Assembly: GCF_004135675.1 (NCBI RefSeq)
Contig: NZ_QHLX01000009.1
Location: forward strand, 1-55,572
Length of the DNA: 55,572 bases
Source: Marinitoga lauensis
GTDB lineage: Bacteria; Thermotogota; Thermotogae; Petrotogales; Petrotogaceae
Direction: 5' to 3'
Positions 50,780-55,572 of the stretch are shown one piece after another (position 1 is the stretch's first letter; the number at the start of each line of letters is the position of its first letter). The notes beneath the pieces are model-generated. The model did not search any database. It was not told the DNA's origin and saw nothing but the letters and a program-made list of their open reading frames with translations. A program made the position numbers and the translations under genes.

Positions 50780-51719
50780 AGAATGAAATAAATTATTTAT
50801 CGGTATCTTGGTATGGTGGAGAACCGCTATTAGATTTAAAAACAATAAAAGAATTATCAAAAGAATTTATAAAACTTTGTGAAAATAATAGTATAAAATA
50901 TAATGCATCAATAGTCACAAACGGATATTTGTTAAATGCAAAAATAGCAAAGGAATTAAAAAAATTAAAGGTAAAAACAGTTCAAATAACAATAGATGGG
51001 CCAAAAGAAATTCATGATAAAAGAAGACCTTTGATCAATGGAAAAGGTAGTTTTGATACAATAATAAACAATGTAAAAGAAGTAAAAGATTATTTTGAAC
51101 ATATAAGTATAAGGATAAACATAGATAAAACAAATGAAGATAAAATAATTGAATTATTAAAATATCTAAAAAATGAAAGGTTAACAGAAGGAAATTGCAG
51201 TCCGTATCTTGCATTTGTAGATGTATCAACAGAAGTATGTAGAGATATAGAAATAAACTGTATTGATATAAAAAATCGTTCAAAATACATGGAAGAAAAA
51301 GTAAAAGAAGCATATGAAGAAGGTATAAATATTATAAAATATCCAACTCCAATGTATTCACAATGTGGGCAGTAAAACCAAATAGTTTTGTAATAGATCC
51401 AGAAGGATACATGTATAAATGTTGGCATGAAGTAGGAATAAAAACATTAGCAATAGGAAATATAAAAGGAAATGAAAAAAATAAAAATTTTGATAGATAT
51501 TTAAAATGGAATACATTTAATCCTTTAAATTATGAAGAATGTAAAAATTGTAAGTTTTTACCATTATGTATGGGTGGTTGTCCTGATAAGACATTGTTTA
51601 AATATAGAGGAATAAATGAAGAAAGCTGTACAATGTACAAATATAATCTTGAAGAGATGCTAAAAATGCATCTAAAAGCAAAATTGAAAAAAGGTTTTTT
51701 ACCAATACCAGTAAAATAA
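50770..51719 (+). pseudogene. Radical SAM/SPASM peptide maturase, 5'-truncated and frameshifted
   Basis: Open frame from 50770 without a start codon; homology begins at LSVSWYGGEPLLDLKTI, the GGEP motif of radical SAM enzymes, followed by SIVTNGYLL and ITIDGPKEIHDKRRP. About 80-100 residues with the CxxxCxxC cluster motif are missing upstream. The C-terminal SPASM domain is complete: C-G then GYMYKCW, then ECKNCKFLPLCMGGC (Cx2Cx5Cx3C) and a final Cys. A missing G near 51366-51368 shifts the frame. This type installs cross-links in Cys-rich peptides. As it stands it cannot cleave AdoMet. Confidence 0.85.
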
Positions 51720-51731
51720 GGAGGGATTTCT

Positions 51732-51881
51732 ATGTCATGGATAGAAAAACCAAAAAATCCAGAAGAAAAGATTTGTTGGTTCAAATGGTTAGAAGGCTTC
51801 TTTGATTGGTTTAGACACACTTTTCATATTTTTGAATGTAATTGTGAAGGTGAAGGTGTTTGTTTAGAAGTAAAGGAGTGA
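51732..51881 (+). CDS. Cys-rich precursor peptide C (49 aa, 4 Cys)
   Basis: Starts 12 bases after the maturase stop at ATG 51732, behind AAGGAGGG. M-S-W-I-E-K opens it, then a charged leader. The core is aromatic (CWFKWLEGFFDWF) and ends CNCEGEGVC. With only four cysteines it differs from A and D in the middle but keeps both conserved ends, so the ends are probably what the shared machinery recognises. Confidence 0.8.
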   Translation: MSWIEKPKNPEEKICWFKWLEGFFDWFRHTFHIFECNCEGEGVCLEVKE

Positions 51882-51885
51882 AATA

Positions 51886-52031
51886 ATGAAGTGGATTGAA
51901 AAAATGAAGAATATTCAGAGGAATTCTGGTGTCCTTGTAAAGGACCTGATTGTTTAATACACTGGTGTAATTTATGTATAATTTTATGTGATTGTAAAGG
52001 CGAAAATTTTTGTAAAAGGAATTTTAATTAA
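51886..52031 (+). CDS. Cys-rich precursor peptide D (about 49 aa, 8 Cys, one-base frameshift)
   Basis: ATG 51886 lies four bases after peptide C, with AAGGAG upstream. It reads M-K-W-I-E-K; the A run at 51899-51904 has six A where seven would restore N-E-E-Y-S-E-E and then EFWCPCKGPDCLIHWC, CIILC and CDCKGENFC, ending at TAA 52029-52031. Without the correction the product stops after 24 residues. The restored peptide aligns well with A, which supports a sequencing or recent slip. Confidence 0.72.
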
Positions 52032-52043
52032 ACTGGTGAAATT

Positions 52044-52856
52044 ATGAAAATAATAAAAAAGTTTTTGTATTTTCTTGCAAGAGACATATTAATATGGAAA
52101 AGCTATAAAACACAGGCAGTGTTGGGAATACTGAGTGGATTTCTGGGATTATTACAATTTGGATTCATGGGCAGGTTTATAGCTCAAGGTAATTACTTCC
52201 CCATGATTGAACAGTATGGCGGAAACATACTTGCATATTTCATATCTGGAAGTGTATTCATGAGTTATACCACTCTCTCCCTGACAACATTTAAGAATGT
52301 AATAAGACAGGAGCAGGTAATGGGAACAATAGAATATCTGCTTCTGTCTGAAACGCCATTATGGGAAGTGTTTATATACACCATATTTTCAAAATTGGTA
52401 TTTACAATATTAAACACAGGAATAGTCTTTATATTTTTAATATATACATTTGACGTGGAAATAAAAATGAATATAATAGCTTCAATAATACTATTAATAA
52501 TAACAATGATAAGTCTAAGCGGAATAGGACTATTAAGTGCTGGATTCATTGTAATAACCAAAAAGGGAGATCCAGTAAGCTGGATATATTCATTTCTAAC
52601 AGGAATGTTTTCAGGAATATATTATCCTGTAGAAATACTTCCAAAATGGTTAAGAGGAATATCCTATATATTACCAACAACATATGCAATGGATGGATTA
52701 AGAAAAACACTCATAAAAGGATATAGTTTATATCAAATAAAAGAAGATATAATAATATTAATAATAATGACAATAATAATATTACCAATAGGAATATACT
52801 GGTTTAAAAATAGTTTTGATAAAGCCAGGAAATATGGCACAATATCGCAATATTAG
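52044..52856 (+). CDS. ABC-2 type transporter permease
   Basis: 270 residues with six hydrophobic helices. The C-terminal block GMFSGIYYPVEILPKWLR and SYILPTTYAMDGLRKTL is the standard ABC-2 permease signature. It starts 12 bases after the last peptide and is followed 11 bases later by its ATPase, so it very likely exports the modified peptides or gives immunity to them. Ile codons are nearly all ATA in this gene and the next, more so than in the window's core genes, which may mark separate origin. Confidence 0.88.
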   Translation: MKIIKKFLYFLARDILIWKSYKTQAVLGILSGFLGLLQFGFMGRFIAQGNYFPMIEQYGGNILAYFISGSVFMSYTTLSLTTFKNVIRQEQVMGTIEYLLLSETPLWEVFIYTIFSKLVFTILNTGIVFIFLIYTFDVEIKMNIIASIILLIITMISLSGIGLLSAGFIVITKKGDPVSWIYSFLTGMFSGIYYPVEILPKWLRGISYILPTTYAMDGLRKTLIKGYSLYQIKEDIIILIIMTIIILPIGIYWFKNSFDKARKYGTISQY

Positions 52857-52867
52857 GAAGTGAAAAA

Positions 52868-53588
52868 ATGGAAACAATAATAGAAATAAAAAATCTGACA
52901 AAAATATACAAAAATAGAATAAAAGCATTAAAAAACATAAATCTTACAATAAACAGAGGAGAAAAAATAACAATATTTGGACCTAACGGAGCAGGAAAAA
53001 CAACATTAATAAAAACAATAGGAATGTTTATAATACCCGATGAAGGAGAAATAAAAATAAAGGGATATGACATAAAAAAAGAAGTAAAACAAATAAAAAA
53101 TTAATATCGATAGCAACATCAAATGAAAGGTCATTTTACTACAGATTGAGTTTAGAAGAAAATCTAAACTTCTTTGGAATGTTAAATAACCTAACAGGAA
53201 AAGAATTAAAAAAGAAAGTGGAAAAAGGATTAAAAGAGATGGGACTATACGAAAACAGAAAGATTAAATATATGGAAGCATCAACAGGAATGAAGAGGAG
53301 ATTAAATTTAGCAAGAGCATTAATAAAAGAAGCGGAAATATATTTATTGGATGAACCGACAAATGGAGTGGATATAGAAACAAAGATAAAGATATATGAA
53401 ATAATGGAAGAATTATCCAAAAATGGAAAAACGATAATATTGGCGAGTCATGATGTTAGTGAAATAGAAAAAACGGATAGAATAGTGGTATTAAAAAAGG
53501 AGAAATAATAACAGACAGAAAAACAGGAGAATTACTGGAAAAAACAACAAGAAAGAATGAAGAGCGGTTACTGGAATTAATAAAATAA
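52868..53588 (+). CDS. ABC transporter ATPase (two frameshifts)
   Basis: About 240 residues when joined. Walker A is FGPNGAGKTTLIKT near residue 38, the signature is degenerate (ASTGMKRRLNLARAL in place of LSGGQ, usual for the DrrA-like branch), and Walker B is IYLLDEPTNGVD followed by LASHDVSEIEKTD. Shifts near 53102 and 53499 split it; the final frame GEIITDRKTGELLEK ends at 53588. Partner of the preceding permease. Confidence 0.87.
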
Positions 53589-53665
53589 GGCGAATGCCTA
53601 TGCTTCACTAATATTCTTCGCATCTAAAATAGATTTTAAGTATCTCTCAATGAAAGGAGTTGAAT

Positions 53666-53922
53666 ATGGGTAAAATAAAAATTATTTTTAAATTTGTATC
53701 TTCAAGATTTGGAAAGAAAATAAAACGAAATGTGCTTTTTATAATGTTAATTTCAATTATAGTGAATATTCTCACTATAATATTGCCATTACTTCAAAAG
53801 AATATAATAGATGCAATTATTAAAAATAATATTGAAAACGGATTAATTCTTGTTTTTCTTGTATCAGGATTAACCATTTCTATAATATATATAATAGAAT
53901 CATTATTGTTAGAAAATCTATT
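53666..53922 (+). pseudogene. ABC exporter (membrane domain), cut by IS copy 2
   Basis: The first 85 residues of an MsbA-like exporter: KIIFKFVSSRFGKKIKRNVL, a helix, then LPLLQKNIIDAIIKNNIENG and a second helix ending before IESLLLENLFL, the usual TMD layout. ATG 53666 has AAGGAG six bases before it. At 53923 the IS begins (CCTGAGTTTGACAG) and the rest of the gene is displaced past the window end or lost. It probably was a second transporter of the peptide locus. Confidence 0.8.
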
Positions 53923-55572
53923 CCTGAGTTTGACAGCAAATTCAAGATTTTTGAAAAATCGAAACGGTAGAATGCGGGTTTGCGACGATGAAAAGGGTGA
54001 AAATTGGGGTTGAAAAATTTTTGTAGTGACACAAATATTTTTAACAATAGCGTTATATTCTTGATTTCATAATATTTTTGTGGTATAATAAGTAATGGTA
54101 TTATGAAATCAAGAGGTGATTTTGTGTTTTGAGAGTAGTTAAAAATAACAAAGGTGTTGAATATTTAAGAATTGTTGAAAGTTATAGGGAAAATGGTAAG
54201 ATAAAGCAAAGAACTGTTGCAAACTTAGGAAGGATTGACTCTTTTAGTGAAAATGAAGCGAAAAATATAGTAAATAAACTCATACAAATATTTGATTTAA
54301 AAATTATATTGATACGGAAGATATAAAAAAGCACCAGATAAAAGAAATTACGGAGCCAAAGTAATAGTAAATAAGATATTTGAAAGATATGAGATGAAAA
54401 GATATTTTGAAAGACTGGATAAAGAAATAAAATACAATGCAGAAGAGATGCTAAAATAATGGTGATGAATAGAATAGTAGAACCGAAAAGTAAATTGGGA
54501 ATATTTAATAATTTAGAGTATTTTGGATATAACAAAGTGGAAGTTAAAAAAGAAAAAGACCTGGAAGAAAAAGATGTAATGCTGCACTGGTTATACAGAA
54601 CATTGGATATATTGGCAGATAATAAAGAGTCGATAGAAAACATATGTATAATCAAAGGATAAGTTTGTTTAATACAACGGTAGATTTAGTATTTTACGAT
54701 GTAACGACATTAGCGTTTGAAACACAACAAACAAATGAAATATTACAAATGGGATATTCAAAAGATAAGAAATTTAATGAATCACAAATAGTATTAGGGA
54801 TGTCAATAGATCAGGATAGAATGCCAGTTAGTTTTGATATATATGCAGGAAATACATTTGAAGGGCATACATTTAAAGATTCAATAGAAAAAATGAAAAA
54901 AGAATATCAATTAGGAAAAGTAATAGTAGTAGCAGATAGAGGAATGATGAGTAAAAAAAATATAGAAGTAGTAGAAAATTCTAATTATGAATTCATAGTA
55001 GGAAAATCAATAAAACAAATAAAAAAGTAAATATATTTGAAGGAGAATTCATAGAACTAGCAAAAGGAATAAAATATAGAGAAGTAGAATATGAAAATAA
55101 AAGATTACTCATAATATATTCAGAAGAAAGAGCCAAAAAAGACAGAGCAGATAGACTACGATTAATAGAAAAAGCGAAAAAAATGTTAGAAGAAGGAAAT
55201 ATAGATTCAAAAGTAAAAGAGGAGCGAAAAAATATTTAAAAGAACAGAATAAACAAAATTATATACTGGACATAGAAAAAATAGAAAATGATGAAAAATA
55301 CGATGGATACTATGGAATAATAACAAACACAAAACTATCTCCAAAAGAAATATTAGAACAATATCATACATTATGGAAAGTAGAAGAAACATTTAGAACA
55401 TTAAAAATTATCTTGAAACAAGACCGGTATTTCATTGGACACCAAAAGAATAAAAGGACATATTGTAATGAGTTTCATATCTTACATAATTCAAAGAACA
55501 CTAGAATTAGAACTGGAAAAAAATAATGTTGAATACTCTCATGAAAAAATAAGAGAAGCTATTAAAAATATG
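53923..55572 (+). mobile_element. IS1634-like insertion sequence, copy 2 (incomplete in window, mosaic)
   Basis: The left end CCTGAGTTTGACAG and the following 60 bases resemble those of copy 1 (both reach CGGTAGAATGCGGGTTTG). From 53983 to about 54342 the two differ; from 54343 (matching 23007) onward they are nearly identical. The right end lies beyond the window. Confidence 0.88.
54129..55572 (+). pseudogene. IS1634-family transposase, copy 2 (multiple frameshifts, runs off window)
   Basis: TTG 54129 (L-R-V-V-K-N-N-K) with AGAGGTGAT upstream. The first 70 residues (YLRIVESYRENGKIKQRTVANLGRI, in part) diverge from copy 1; the rest is the same protein with DVTTLAFE and VADRGMMS. Against copy 1 single A losses are seen near 54455, 54640, 55025 and 55406, a base loss near 55208, plus shifts near 54300-54345. 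As written it cannot make transposase. Confidence 0.85.

Noticed and set aside
53589..53660. Small hairpin AGGC-GAAT-GCCT as a terminator after the ABC ATPase
   Set aside because: The stem is only four pairs and no T run follows.

Overview
The window is strongly AT-rich bacterial DNA. Gene content fits a member of the Thermotogae, most likely a Marinitoga-like (Petrotogaceae) organism: an archaeal-type phosphoglycerate mutase, SbcCD, a glyoxylate reductase, paired psuK/psuG genes, a putative heavy-metal chelation (DUF364) protein, many TTG/GTG starts behind strong GGAGG sites, and a short ComEC. This assignment is inference from content and codon use. Position 1 lies inside dnaA and the last base lies inside an insertion sequence, so the window may be a contig that ends in a repeat.

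Layout. 1-10.6 kb: dnaA start, a GAF methionine-sulfoxide reductase, DUF364 and HAD proteins, apgM-comEC-tdk, then sbcD-sbcC. 10.6-21.3 kb: a secreted metallophosphatase, an HI0933 flavoprotein, a degenerate metal-binding lipoprotein-like protein, an MBL enzyme, a three-gene DUF2089/SHOCT-like operon, tRNA-Leu(CAA), gyaR, a DNA glycosylase, a chemotaxis receptor, and a PadR/NifX-like pair. 21.3-26.6 kb: a 1.3-kb segment present twice, with an IS1634-like element exactly between the copies. 26.6-46.6 kb: housekeeping and peptide/amino-acid genes (aldo/keto reductase, dynamin-like GTPase, 1-phosphofructokinase, Bcp, RlmD-type methylase, rhomboid, two TauE/SafE permeases, PLP racemase, D-aminopeptidase, DegV, gamma-glutamyltransferase, hflX, psuKG). 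Two promoters near 39.7 and 40.8 kb share 11-bp-periodic direct repeats and look like one regulon. 46.6-48.1 kb: a DUF234-type ATPase behind three near-palindromic iterons.

The most unusual region is 48.1-55.6 kb. A divergently transcribed TPR-like protein faces a 43-residue peptide with a signal-like N-terminus. Then come four cysteine-rich mini-proteins of about 50 residues, all beginning M-x-W-I-E-K and all ending in a CxCxGxxxC motif. They surround a SPASM-type radical SAM enzyme and are followed by an ABC-2 permease, its ATPase, and an ABC exporter cut by a second IS copy. I read this as a ribosomally made, modified peptide (RiPP) locus with its own control and export. In this assembly the maturase lacks its N-terminal radical SAM cysteines, one precursor is frameshifted and the exporter is interrupted, so the copy may be decaying or mis-assembled.

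About half of the genes carry single-base frameshifts in homopolymers, including genes expected to be essential (dnaA, apgM). The two copies of the 1.3-kb duplication differ only in the length of three G runs. This points to sequencing indels rather than mass gene decay, and the gene models below are therefore given as the full span across the shifts.
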